Assembly (NCBI GenBank): GCA_015655125.1
Contig: JAATFP010000019.1
Span: 29,651 to 93,650, forward strand
Length of the DNA: 64,000 bases
Reading direction: 5' to 3'
Origin: Chitinophagales bacterium
Lineage (GTDB): Bacteria; Bacteroidota; Bacteroidia; Chitinophagales; Chitinophagaceae
The translations under genes were made by a program, and so were the position numbers. Below are positions 27,011-35,298 of this stretch, in pieces; position 1 is the first letter of the stretch, and the number at the start of each line of letters is the position of its first letter. The notes under the pieces were generated by a model, which saw only the letters and a program-made list of their open reading frames with translations, was not told the DNA's origin and made no database searches.

Positions 27011-28027
27011 AACTTTCAACCATCAACTTTGACTCAACCGCAAACGATACTAATAAGACTTCCCAACTGGCTCGGTGACGTGGTGATGAGTACAGCTTTG
27101 GTAAAAGCAGTGAGGGAAACTTTCCCGGATGCGAAAGTGGACTTTATCATAAAGAAAGGCCTCGACTTTTTACTCGATCATTTTCCGGCGCACGAAAACC
27201 GGTTTGTTTTTTCAAAAGAGGAATATAAAGGATTGAGCGGTGCGATGAAATTCGGCAGAAAAATAAAGTAGCAAAAAAAATACGATCTTTTCATTTGCCT
27301 GCCCGATTCCTTTTCTTCTGCAATGATGGCGTATGCAACAGGCGCCAAAAAACGCATCGGTTTCAAAAACGAGATGCGGTCGTGGCTTCTTACCAATACA
27401 TTTCTCAAAAAGAAAGGGATTCACCGCGTGGAAGAATATGTGGATCTGCTACAGCAATTTTCCGGCACACACATAACATCCCCGGAAGTTGTGCTTTCCC
27501 ATGCATCCACCCAAAAAAACGACCGGCTGGTGATCAACATTAATTCTGAAGCTAGTTCCAGGAGGTTGCCTGTAGCAAAAGCGATCAGCATCATAGAAGC
27601 GGTACAGGAACGGGTTTCACAGGAAATATTTTTACCCGGAAGCCCCAAAGAAAAGCCTTTTGTGGATGAAGTATACAATGGCCTTGCCGTCAAAAAAAAT
27701 ATTCATAACATGGCCGGTAAAACAACGCTCCCGCAATTGCTCGAACTCATCGGCGGAAGCGCCGTGACCCTCACAACAGACAGCGGACCGGCGCATGTTG
27801 CCAACGCGCTTGGAAGTCACAGCATCGTATTGTTTGGTGCCGGAAATGAAAACAATACTGCACCATACAACAGAAAAAACAGGACGATCATCAGGCTCGG
27901 CGAGCTCGGTTGCGAACCGTGTACAAAAAATAGCTGTAAATTGTACGATCAGCCGAAGTGCCTGACGTTGCTCGATGAAAATTTTATTGCCGGTAATGTG
28001 GAAGCACTGCTGAACATGAACAGGTGA
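27008..28027 (+). pseudogene. Glycosyltransferase family 9 (heptosyltransferase-like) with in-frame amber stop
   Basis: Residues upstream of the stop (TILIRLPNWLGDVVMSTALV) and downstream (KKYDLFICLPDSFSSAMMAY, LTTDSGPAHVANALGSHSIV, FGAGNENNTAPYNRK) are collinear GT9 sequence. A TAG codon at 27269-27271 interrupts them in the same frame, so there is no frameshift. The upstream part also lacks an ATG: TTG at 27008 or 27029 are the only early starts. Family members add heptose or other sugars to LPS core from ADP-sugars. Two defects suggest gene decay, but the downstream frame is otherwise perfect, so a recent mutation, sequence error or readthrough is possible. Confidence 0.8.
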
Positions 28028-28092
28028 TGGTGAATATAACCCAGTAACCGCACGGCATTCCGAAACTTCTAAACCCCTAAACACTAAACTGA

Positions 28093-28662
28093 ATGATGTT
28101 TGAAAACGATATCAAAGCATGTCTTGAGGTATTGGATGCGGGCGGACTTATCCTGTATCCGACAGATACGGTTTGGGGAATTGGTTGCGATGCAACGAAT
28201 GAAAATGCCGTGAACAGGATCTACAAGCTCAAGAACAGGAACGAACAGAAAAGTATGATTATTTTGCTGGCGGAAGAAGAAGATATCCTGCAATACACCG
28301 GCCAGCAGGAGTTAACCGTTTTCGATTATATCAAAGGCATCGACAAGCCAACGACAGTAATTTACGAACATGCTAAAAACCTCGCAAAAAATGTGATAGC
28401 CGAAGATGGCAGCGTGGGCATGCGCATCGTAAAAGATAAATTCTGCAAAAAACTGATCTCCGCATTTGGCAAACCGCTCGTCTCCACTTCTTCGAACATC
28501 AGCGGCTACCCTGCACCGTTGCTATTTTGCGACATCGATATCAAAATAAAACAAGGCGTGGATTATGTTGTACAATATCGCCAGGATGATGATGCGCCAG
28601 CAGCGCCAAGCACCGTCATCAGGTTCAACGAAAACGGAAAGATCGTAATACTCAGACCGTAA
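28093..28662 (+). CDS. tsaC: Threonylcarbamoyl-AMP synthase (TsaC/Sua5/YrdC family)
   Basis: Makes threonylcarbamoyl-AMP for t6A37 in tRNAs that read ANN codons. 189 aa, single YrdC domain without the Sua5 extension. Signatures: GLILYPTDTVWGIGCDATN, KLKNRNEQKSMIILL, GSVGMRIVKDKF and PLVSTSSNISG. Two adjacent ATGs (28093, 28096) are possible starts. Downstream is a perfect palindrome shared with the convergent OMP gene. Confidence 0.93.
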   Translation: MMFENDIKACLEVLDAGGLILYPTDTVWGIGCDATNENAVNRIYKLKNRNEQKSMIILLAEEEDILQYTGQQELTVFDYIKGIDKPTTVIYEHAKNLAKNVIAEDGSVGMRIVKDKFCKKLISAFGKPLVSTSSNISGYPAPLLFCDIDIKIKQGVDYVVQYRQDDDAPAAPSTVIRFNENGKIVILRP

Positions 28663-28682
28663 TGATTACGAATTACTAAATT

Positions 28683-28704
28683 GCTTTACGCTATAGCGTA
28701 AAGC
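28683..28704. repeat. Perfect 22-nt palindrome overlapping the OMP stop codon
   Basis: GCTTTACGCTA followed by its exact complement TAGCGTAAAGC. It covers the last codons and TAG stop of the minus-strand OMP and lies 20 nt beyond tsaC. No T-tract on either side, so termination is uncertain. Confidence 0.75.
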
Positions 28705-29272
28705 CCGCTCCTACCTGGAAACTCTGGCTCCGCCATTTTTCGCTGCTTTCTATATCATTGAGATTTGATAACCCAAGTGCATATCGGCCGTATAATCTGA
28801 ATTTTACGATATTCAACTGTAATCCGCCTACGATGCTGAAATCGCCGTTTTTAAATGCATTCCTGCCATTGTCAACGATCGTCTTGTTATTGTCGAGCAA
28901 CACGCCGAATTGAGGCCCGAACTGAACGGAAACAAATTTGTTTGGATTATAATTAAGGAGCAAAGGAATTTTCAGATATTTCAATTTCGCATTTGTAAAG
29001 CCATTCAATTGATATACATCCTTGAAATTATTTGCAGTATCGAGATTTACCTGGCTCAGCAACACTTCCGGCTGAACGCCCCATTTATCTGTAAAATTGA
29101 TCTGCGCAAAAGCACCCAGCTGATACCAATACGAAAAGCTTTCTTTTAAAGACTTACCCTTCATCTTGTTGATATCTGCACCGGCCTTCAGGCCAAATTT
29201 GGCACTTTGCGCCTGCGAAGTGGCAACCGCAGCCATAAAAAACATTGTAATAAAGAGGGGTTTACATTTCAT
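28691..29272 (-). CDS. Porin-family outer membrane beta-barrel protein
   Basis: 193 aa. Signal peptide (MFFMAAVATSQAQ), then the Bacteroidota OMP_b-brl_2 pattern: KFGLKAGADINKM, YWYQLGAFAQINFTDKWGVQ, PEVLLSQ, LKYLKIPLLLNYNPNKFVSV, QFGPQFGVLLDNN, ending SQSFQVGAGFTL with a terminal hydrophobic strand. Eight-stranded small barrel expected; function unknown. Confidence 0.85.
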   Translation of the reverse strand: MKCKPLFITMFFMAAVATSQAQSAKFGLKAGADINKMKGKSLKESFSYWYQLGAFAQINFTDKWGVQPEVLLSQVNLDTANNFKDVYQLNGFTNAKLKYLKIPLLLNYNPNKFVSVQFGPQFGVLLDNNKTIVDNGRNAFKNGDFSIVGGLQLNIVKFRLYGRYALGLSNLNDIESSEKWRSQSFQVGAGFTL

Positions 29273-29374
29273 TTTGTAACCTTTTGATGCGAAATCTTTT
29301 CAAGTTATGTGCCAATCGGGAAAGACAATTTACATAAGTTGTTAATTTAAACGCAATTATTAAAAATAAAGTCA

Positions 29375-29620
29375 TACATTTGCGGCGATTTTAGAATTTC
29401 TGAGAATTACATGATCATGCTCAGACGCTGTTGATAGCAGGTAGGTTTAAATACTACCACCAGGATTACAACATTTTTCCCCAACGGCCAGAAGCATTGC
29501 ATGTGACCATCAAAAAACTTTTTTTTGACCACATGATTGTGCAGGCTGGCTTTTCCTTCCGGTTACCGGAACACGACCACAAGGCACACTTCGGTCTATC
29601 ATTTAAAAAATTATTATTAC
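29375..29620 (+). promoter_or_regulatory. Promoter and structured leader of the DEAD-box helicase
   Basis: TACATTTG at 29375-29382 fits the -7 consensus; transcription from about 29389 gives a leader near 230 nt. It contains GGTAG/CTACC around a 9-nt loop (29441-29459), a hairpin 29500-29535 (CATGTG/CACATG outer stem and TCAAAAAA/TTTTTTGA inner stem), and TTCCGG-TTA-CCGGAA (29560-29574). No ORF is convincing in 29273-29620. Long leaders precede cold-regulated DEAD-box genes in other bacteria; that parallel is inference. Confidence 0.55.
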
Positions 29621-31369
29621 ATGAGTGCATCTTTTGAAGCATTGGGTCTCAACGAAAATATCGTACAGGCCATTTCTGACCTGGGTTTTACAGAACCCAC
29701 CCCTATCCAGCAGCAGGCCATTCCTGTATTGCTTTCCGGAACCACAGATTTTGTGGGCCTTGCCCAAACCGGTACCGGCAAAACCGCTGCCTTCGGTTTA
29801 CCATTACTGCAACTGATGAATGCGGCCGACAAATTCCCGCAGGCGCTGATCGTTTGCCCTACACGTGAGCTGTGCCTGCAGATCACCAACGATCTCGTTG
29901 ATTTCATGAAACACAGCAAAGGCATCATGAGTGAAGCAGTATACGGTGGCGCATCCATCGTGATGCAGATCCGCAACCTCAAACGCGGCGTACAGATCGT
30001 TGTAGCAACACCTGGGCGCCTGATCGACCTGATCGAACGCAAGGCCATCGATCTTCAAAAAGTGAAATATGTTGTTCTGGATGAAGCCGATGAAATGTTG
30101 AACATGGGTTTTCGCGACGACATCGACTTCGTGCTCAAAAATACCGTGAACCGCGAAAGCATCTGGTTATTCAGTGCTACCATGCCACCTGAAGTACGCG
30201 CGATCGCGAAGAATTTCATGGAAAATCCAAAAGAAATTACTGTTGGTAAAAAGAACAGCGGTAACGTGAACATCGATCACCAGTTCTATGTTTCTCCCGC
30301 CCATAGCCGTTATGAAACTTTAAAACGCCTGATCGATTTCAATCCCGGTATGTACGGTATTATCTTCACCAGAACGAAGGCAGATGCACAGGATATTTCT
30401 GAGCGTTTGTCGAAATCCGGCTACGAAATTGAGGCGCTTCATGGCGATCTTACCCAACAGCAGCGTGACCGTGTGATGGCGCGTTTCCGAACCAAAGCAT
30501 TGCAGTTACTGATCGCTACAGACGTGGCTGCGCGCGGTATTGACGTAGATGGCATCACTCACGTTATCAACTACGAACTTCCCGACGATATGGAAGTGTA
30601 TACGCACAGGAGCGGTCGTACCGGCCGTGCGGGCAAAACAGGCATCTGTTTGTCCATCTGTCATAGCCGCGAAACTTATAAGATCCGCAGCCTCGAAAAG
30701 ATGATCAATTCACAGTTCCACAAGCTGGATATACCAAGTGGTAAAGATGTGTGCAGAAAACAATTTTTTCACTTCATGGATAAATTGATCAGCACCGATA
30801 TCTCGCACGGCGATTACGAAACTTATCTGCCGGACCTGATGACGAAATTTGAAAATGTGAGCAAGGAAGAAGTACTGCAACGCGTAGCTGCTTTGGAGTT
30901 CGATCATTTTTTGAAATATTATGAAAACGCAGAGGACCTGAATGCAAAGGATCAGGGCCGTGGCCGCGAAAGGTTCGACAACCAACGCGACGACAGCAGC
31001 CGTAAAGAAAGAACTTCTTTCAATCGCAGGGACAATGGCTATACGCGCCTGTTTGTTAACCTTGGTACAAAAGACGGTTTTTACAAAGCCAGCTTCCTGC
31101 AATTCATCCTGGATGAAAGCAATCTTAAAAAAGAAGTGCTCGGCAAAATAGATATGCGCGATATGAATACCTGGGTGGAAGTGGATAACAACAATGCTGC
31201 CTCTATGATCAAAGCAATCGACGGCAAACGTTACAACAACCGTACGGTTCGTATGAACGAAGCAGACGGCGGCTTCAGGCGCCCGAATGACGAACGCGGC
31301 ACGCGCGAAGTGGGCCAGCGATTCGGCGGCGACCGCAGAAGAACATTTGCACCGCGCGACAAAAAATAA
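29621..31369 (+). CDS. DEAD-box ATP-dependent RNA helicase with DbpA-like RNA-binding domain
   Basis: 582 aa from the ATG at 29621 (MSASFEALGLNENIVQAISD); the longer frame to 29537 starts at GTG inside the leader. Motifs in order: Q motif GFTEPTPIQQQAIP, I AQTGTGKT, Ia PTRELCLQ, GG, II VLDEADEMLNMGF, III FSATMP, IV IIFTRTK, V ATDVAARGID, VI HRSGRTGRAGK. The linker region is charged (RGRERFDNQRDDSS). Residues about 470-550 form a DbpA/CsdA-type RRM (TRLFVNLGTKDGFYKASFLQ). Probably ribosome assembly or cold adaptation. It resembles E. coli DeaD/CsdA but the ortholog is not certain. Confidence 0.95.
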   Translation: MSASFEALGLNENIVQAISDLGFTEPTPIQQQAIPVLLSGTTDFVGLAQTGTGKTAAFGLPLLQLMNAADKFPQALIVCPTRELCLQITNDLVDFMKHSKGIMSEAVYGGASIVMQIRNLKRGVQIVVATPGRLIDLIERKAIDLQKVKYVVLDEADEMLNMGFRDDIDFVLKNTVNRESIWLFSATMPPEVRAIAKNFMENPKEITVGKKNSGNVNIDHQFYVSPAHSRYETLKRLIDFNPGMYGIIFTRTKADAQDISERLSKSGYEIEALHGDLTQQQRDRVMARFRTKALQLLIATDVAARGIDVDGITHVINYELPDDMEVYTHRSGRTGRAGKTGICLSICHSRETYKIRSLEKMINSQFHKLDIPSGKDVCRKQFFHFMDKLISTDISHGDYETYLPDLMTKFENVSKEEVLQRVAALEFDHFLKYYENAEDLNAKDQGRGRERFDNQRDDSSRKERTSFNRRDNGYTRLFVNLGTKDGFYKASFLQFILDESNLKKEVLGKIDMRDMNTWVEVDNNNAASMIKAIDGKRYNNRTVRMNEADGGFRRPNDERGTREVGQRFGGDRRRTFAPRDKK

Positions 31370-31387
31370 AACCGGCAAATTTATAGT

Positions 31388-31424
31388 AAGCAAAGCCCTC
31401 ATTGATGATGAGGGCTTTGCTTTT
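31388..31424. terminator. Bidirectional intrinsic terminator
   Basis: Perfect 15-bp stem AAGCAAAGCCCTCAT / ATGAGGGCTTTGCTT (31388-31402, 31408-31422) with a 5-nt loop. Located between convergent genes ending at 31369 and 31472. Confidence 0.9.
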
Positions 31425-31471
31425 AAATGATATAATGACTTTTCATCTTCTTTTTACAAAATCGCAGTCGG

Positions 31472-34400
31472 TTATCTCAAAATAGTTACCGTTCCCTTCA
31501 TATCATTAACGGGATTTTGGGTGGGCCGCAAAATATAAATGTAGGAACCTTGCGGTTGGGGCTTTCCTTTAAAAGTGCCGTCCCACCAGTGGCCACTACC
31601 CTTTGATTGAAAAATGATCTGCCCGTATCTGTTAAACACCGTTAGAAGAGCATCCGGGTAAGCATCCAGCGCCGGAATTTTCCATGTATCATTTCGGCCA
31701 TCGTTGTTGGGAGTAAAAGCAGACGGCACAAATATTTCCGATACAATCTTAACCATCATACTATCATAAGCCACACACCTGGTGGTGGTGTTTACTGCCA
31801 TAACGGTATATATCGTATTAACTGCAGGAGAAGCAGCCGGATCTAAAATCGTTGCGCTGTTCAGCCCTGTTACGGGTGTCCATAAAAAAGAATGCTGCGA
31901 AGGATCGGATATACTTGCCTGAATAATCTTTTGCTGTCCGGGTTCTATCGTCAGGTTCGGGCCGGCATCGATATTCGGTTTCGCGCCTATCCTGATTACT
32001 TTCTTCACAGGTAACGAACCGCAACCTTCCCCGCTATGAACGGTCAGGCTTATCGTATACTCGTTTGCGCTGTTGTAGCTCCATGTAAAAGGAGGCGCAG
32101 CTGTTCCAGATCCGTTACCGAAATCCCAATTCCAGTTTGTGATATCCACGTTTACAGGGGCATTAAAAATAAGCGGTTTATTTTCGCAAAGAGTGTCACC
32201 CACAATATCGAAGGCGGCCACAGGGTTGGCATTAACCACAGGGATGATAACTGAAACAGTGTCGCTTGCACAACCGGTTTTTATGGCATGCCGCACAGTA
32301 ATATTGGTTAGTAAACTAGTATATGCGTGCTGGGCCTGATGGGTTGTGGCCGTACTGATACTTTGCCCGTCGCCAAAATCCCAGTACCAGGTTACCGGCA
32401 CACTGCTATTATAAACAACAGAAGATGCAAAACTGTAAACGCTGTCCAGGCAAGGCTTTCCGGCAGAAGTAAAAGTAACCGATGGTTTGTTTGTTACAAT
32501 CACCGGCAATCTGAACGAATCGCTTTTACACCCGTTGCCGGCGGTTACCACCAACGACACAATAAAATTGCCGGCTATAGCATATGGATGTATAAATGGG
32601 GTATGATTATTTTTGATAGCGGTAGTTTGGTCGCCAAAATCCCATGACCAGGTGGAGATATTTTGGGCAATGTAAGAACTATCGCTGAATGTTACGGATT
32701 CATTGACGCAGATATTTTTGTCGATGCCGAATTTTGCAGCAGGTTTCTGCTTTACAACAAAGGAACGACTTAATGTATCGCTGTGGCAACCTTTATCTGA
32801 AGTTACGATCAGCGAAACAGTATATGAACCTGCATTCGGGTAAGAATGATAAAACGGGGTCCCGTTGGTATAAGTTGCGATATGGCCGTCGCCAAAATCC
32901 CATTTCCAGCTGCTGATACTTCCTGATACGATGCCCGATGTATCTGTGAAATACATAGAGTCGCCTGAACACAAATTGCCGGTGATGCCGAACCGGGCAA
33001 CAGGGCTTTCGGAAATGTTCACAACTTTTGTGGTATCTCCCGTACAACCGTTGTCGGCAAAAATCCGGTAACGCACATGTTGATCTCCTGCAGTAGAAAA
33101 TTTCTTCACGGCGTTTAGGGTATTTACAGACGAATTGTCGTCGAAAGACCAGAGAAAGCTGCTGATGTTGAATCCGGCTGCTGTTGGAATGCCGGTAAAA
33201 TATATGCTGTCGGTCAAACAATTCTGGGCCGACACTGAAAAATCTGCCGAGGGGCCGGGTTTTACTACCACCTGTATGCCCGAGTTTTCTGTGTGCGCGC
33301 AGTTATCAATATCCGGCGATTGATAACTAACGGGAATAAAATAGGTTCCTGCAGTGGTAAATGTAAAATCCTGTTGAAGCGTGTAAGTATAATACCGCCT
33401 TCCATTGATAAGTTCGGAACCCGTAGGTACGGGATGGGCGATCACCGAGTCGGTATTGGGAGCCAACCCGCCACCAGACTGACTCAGCTTCCAATGAATG
33501 TTGGTTAATAGATACGCTGTTTTGATAAATAGTTTTGATTGTGTTCCCGGGCAGGTAAAAGAATCCGTCGTACCTGAAGTACTAAATGTATTTTTAATAT
33601 TGCCGTATGCATTGAGGTTATTTATCAGGCAACCGACATTGTAACCGTAACTTTCGTAATTACCCAGGCCGTAAACAGTGGCCGTAAAAGCAGAATCGCA
33701 TAGGATTCTATGCTGTGCGGCCGGACCGGTAAATCTCACCACAGCCACGGAATAAGATGGGTAATGTGGATGCGGAACAACATTACCGGCGGGCAACGGA
33801 TTTCCATCTACACGTAATGACGCTGCAGCGTTTGTTGGAAAATGAATGTTGGCATATACATAATCAATGGAAGATTTTCTGCTGGCATAAAATAATACCG
33901 ATTTTTGTCCCTGCTCGATCGGACTCAGATAAAACATTTCCGGATCGCCGTAAGATGGCGGAGACGGCGTTGTTGTTGGAAAATTCCAGCATTGATTTTT
34001 GTTTGTCGTGTATTGTGAAACCAGTATGGGTTTATCCGATTCAATAAAATCACCACCGGTTGAATCCATTATTTCGTAGTAAAAATTCTTGATGAGCCCT
34101 GTCAATGTTATGCCATTTCTTTTTACAACACTTGATGGGTCCTGCACACAAACCCGGTAATAATTTCTGTTTGTCTGGGTAATATTTGTTGCGGTGTTAT
34201 TGATCGTGTGATATGTTAGATATCGCGTACCCCATGCCTGGGCCGGAAAAACCTGCTGCTGCATAAACTCTCCGCCATCGCCCCTGCACAGGCGAATACC
34301 GCCGGATCCCGAAAAAACTGCCACCGGATGACAGATCCCGTCACCACCGGCAACCGATAAAATTTTGCTCCCGGTCATGTCCTTGCTGGCATGGGCGGGA

Positions 34401-35041
34401 TCGCCGTCAAAGATTGCTTTTCCAAAAACATGAAAAGATTCACCCTTATTCAGATTTACAATGTGTGTTTCACCGGGCAGCCACCCATTCTTCGTAGTGT
34501 CTGAAGGTGTGATTTCCAGCCTGGTGTTATCTTCGGAAGCAATGGCATAAAACCACGAATACCAATCATCCGGACTGCTCTCGGAAGTTGTCTGATAATA
34601 GTTCACAGAATAATATGAATATCCATAAGAATCTACGGGCATCAGCATGGTAGCTCCGGAAACCATTGTGGCGTAGACATGGGCATATACCGCAACAGGT
34701 ACATCGCTTGATATATGTATACCGCGGTTCTGTAATCCGTCGGTTAGCGTACGCGCATCATTTGGTCCGGACTTTGGAATGAGAATCGTTGCATCTACGG
34801 TGTTTGCAGGGATGAGAACCGTTTGGGTATAACCGGTATTAGTGATAGAAACGGTTACATTAGCCGCAGCTTCCGTACTTATATAAACAGCAAGTTCCTG
34901 GTTATTGGCAGGACTCTCATGAAAAAAACTATAATCAAATCCATAAGCAAGCCAAAACTCTTTACCTCTGTTGGATTTGTCCTGAGCGTTTGCCCCCGCG
35001 ATGATTGTCAAAAAAGCAACAGTAATCAGTATTCGGAACAT
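31472..35041 (-). CDS. Giant surface protein: IgGFc-binding domain, PKD repeats, CHU_C
   Basis: 1,189 aa from the ATG at 35039-35041, which opens a signal peptide (MFRILITVAFLTIIAGANAQ); the frame is open 16 codons further upstream. The first 480 residues follow the IgGFc_binding pattern (GKEFWLAYGFDYSF, NQELAVYISTEAAANVTVSI, GIHISSDVPVAVYAHVYA). Then about five PKD domains with WDFGDG signatures (SSWKWDFGDGHIATY, STWSWDFGDQTTAI, WYWDFGDGQSIST, WNWDFGNGSG). The C-terminus is a textbook CHU_C: PSAFTPNNDGRNDTW, VFNRYGQIIFQSKG, WDGTFKGKPQPQGSYIYIL. Exported by T9SS and probably adhesive. Upstream 35042-35298 is a divergent spacer in which I see no convincing gene. Confidence 0.88.
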   Translation of the reverse strand: MFRILITVAFLTIIAGANAQDKSNRGKEFWLAYGFDYSFFHESPANNQELAVYISTEAAANVTVSITNTGYTQTVLIPANTVDATILIPKSGPNDARTLTDGLQNRGIHISSDVPVAVYAHVYATMVSGATMLMPVDSYGYSYYSVNYYQTTSESSPDDWYSWFYAIASEDNTRLEITPSDTTKNGWLPGETHIVNLNKGESFHVFGKAIFDGDPAHASKDMTGSKILSVAGGDGICHPVAVFSGSGGIRLCRGDGGEFMQQQVFPAQAWGTRYLTYHTINNTATNITQTNRNYYRVCVQDPSSVVKRNGITLTGLIKNFYYEIMDSTGGDFIESDKPILVSQYTTNKNQCWNFPTTTPSPPSYGDPEMFYLSPIEQGQKSVLFYASRKSSIDYVYANIHFPTNAAASLRVDGNPLPAGNVVPHPHYPSYSVAVVRFTGPAAQHRILCDSAFTATVYGLGNYESYGYNVGCLINNLNAYGNIKNTFSTSGTTDSFTCPGTQSKLFIKTAYLLTNIHWKLSQSGGGLAPNTDSVIAHPVPTGSELINGRRYYTYTLQQDFTFTTAGTYFIPVSYQSPDIDNCAHTENSGIQVVVKPGPSADFSVSAQNCLTDSIYFTGIPTAAGFNISSFLWSFDDNSSVNTLNAVKKFSTAGDQHVRYRIFADNGCTGDTTKVVNISESPVARFGITGNLCSGDSMYFTDTSGIVSGSISSWKWDFGDGHIATYTNGTPFYHSYPNAGSYTVSLIVTSDKGCHSDTLSRSFVVKQKPAAKFGIDKNICVNESVTFSDSSYIAQNISTWSWDFGDQTTAIKNNHTPFIHPYAIAGNFIVSLVVTAGNGCKSDSFRLPVIVTNKPSVTFTSAGKPCLDSVYSFASSVVYNSSVPVTWYWDFGDGQSISTATTHQAQHAYTSLLTNITVRHAIKTGCASDTVSVIIPVVNANPVAAFDIVGDTLCENKPLIFNAPVNVDITNWNWDFGNGSGTAAPPFTWSYNSANEYTISLTVHSGEGCGSLPVKKVIRIGAKPNIDAGPNLTIEPGQQKIIQASISDPSQHSFLWTPVTGLNSATILDPAASPAVNTIYTVMAVNTTTRCVAYDSMMVKIVSEIFVPSAFTPNNDGRNDTWKIPALDAYPDALLTVFNRYGQIIFQSKGSGHWWDGTFKGKPQPQGSYIYILRPTQNPVNDMKGTVTILR

Positions 35042-35298
35042 TGCATTTGATAGGTGATGATGGTTAAAAGGTTCTCGCAAATTAACCAATTAAAACCCAG
35101 CTTTATCCTAATGCCATGCTCCTTTTTAGCCAGCACCAGAAAAATGAGTAGTAATGCTTATTTATTAAAACAAGTATTTACACTCATGAAAAAAACAGCC
35201 GATAAATTTACTTTTATGCTCTTAAAAAAGATCTGTTTCCGCTTTAATCCTTCAATATTCATCGCTTTTAGAACCCTCCTTTACCAAAAAATTTAAAA

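Noticed and set aside
27269..27271. UAG read as pyrrolysine or other recoding
   Set aside because: GT9 proteins do not contain pyrrolysine, no supporting element or gene is visible, and the upstream ATG is also missing.
30710..31402. 230-aa open frame antisense to the DEAD-box helicase
   Set aside because: Lies wholly over an unambiguous helicase with intact motifs; residue composition is that of a reverse-complement frame.
35054..35296. 80-aa frame in the divergent spacer before the YCF48 giant
   Set aside because: No domain, signal or conserved pattern; it occupies the promoter region of two divergent genes. I see nothing else certain in this spacer.
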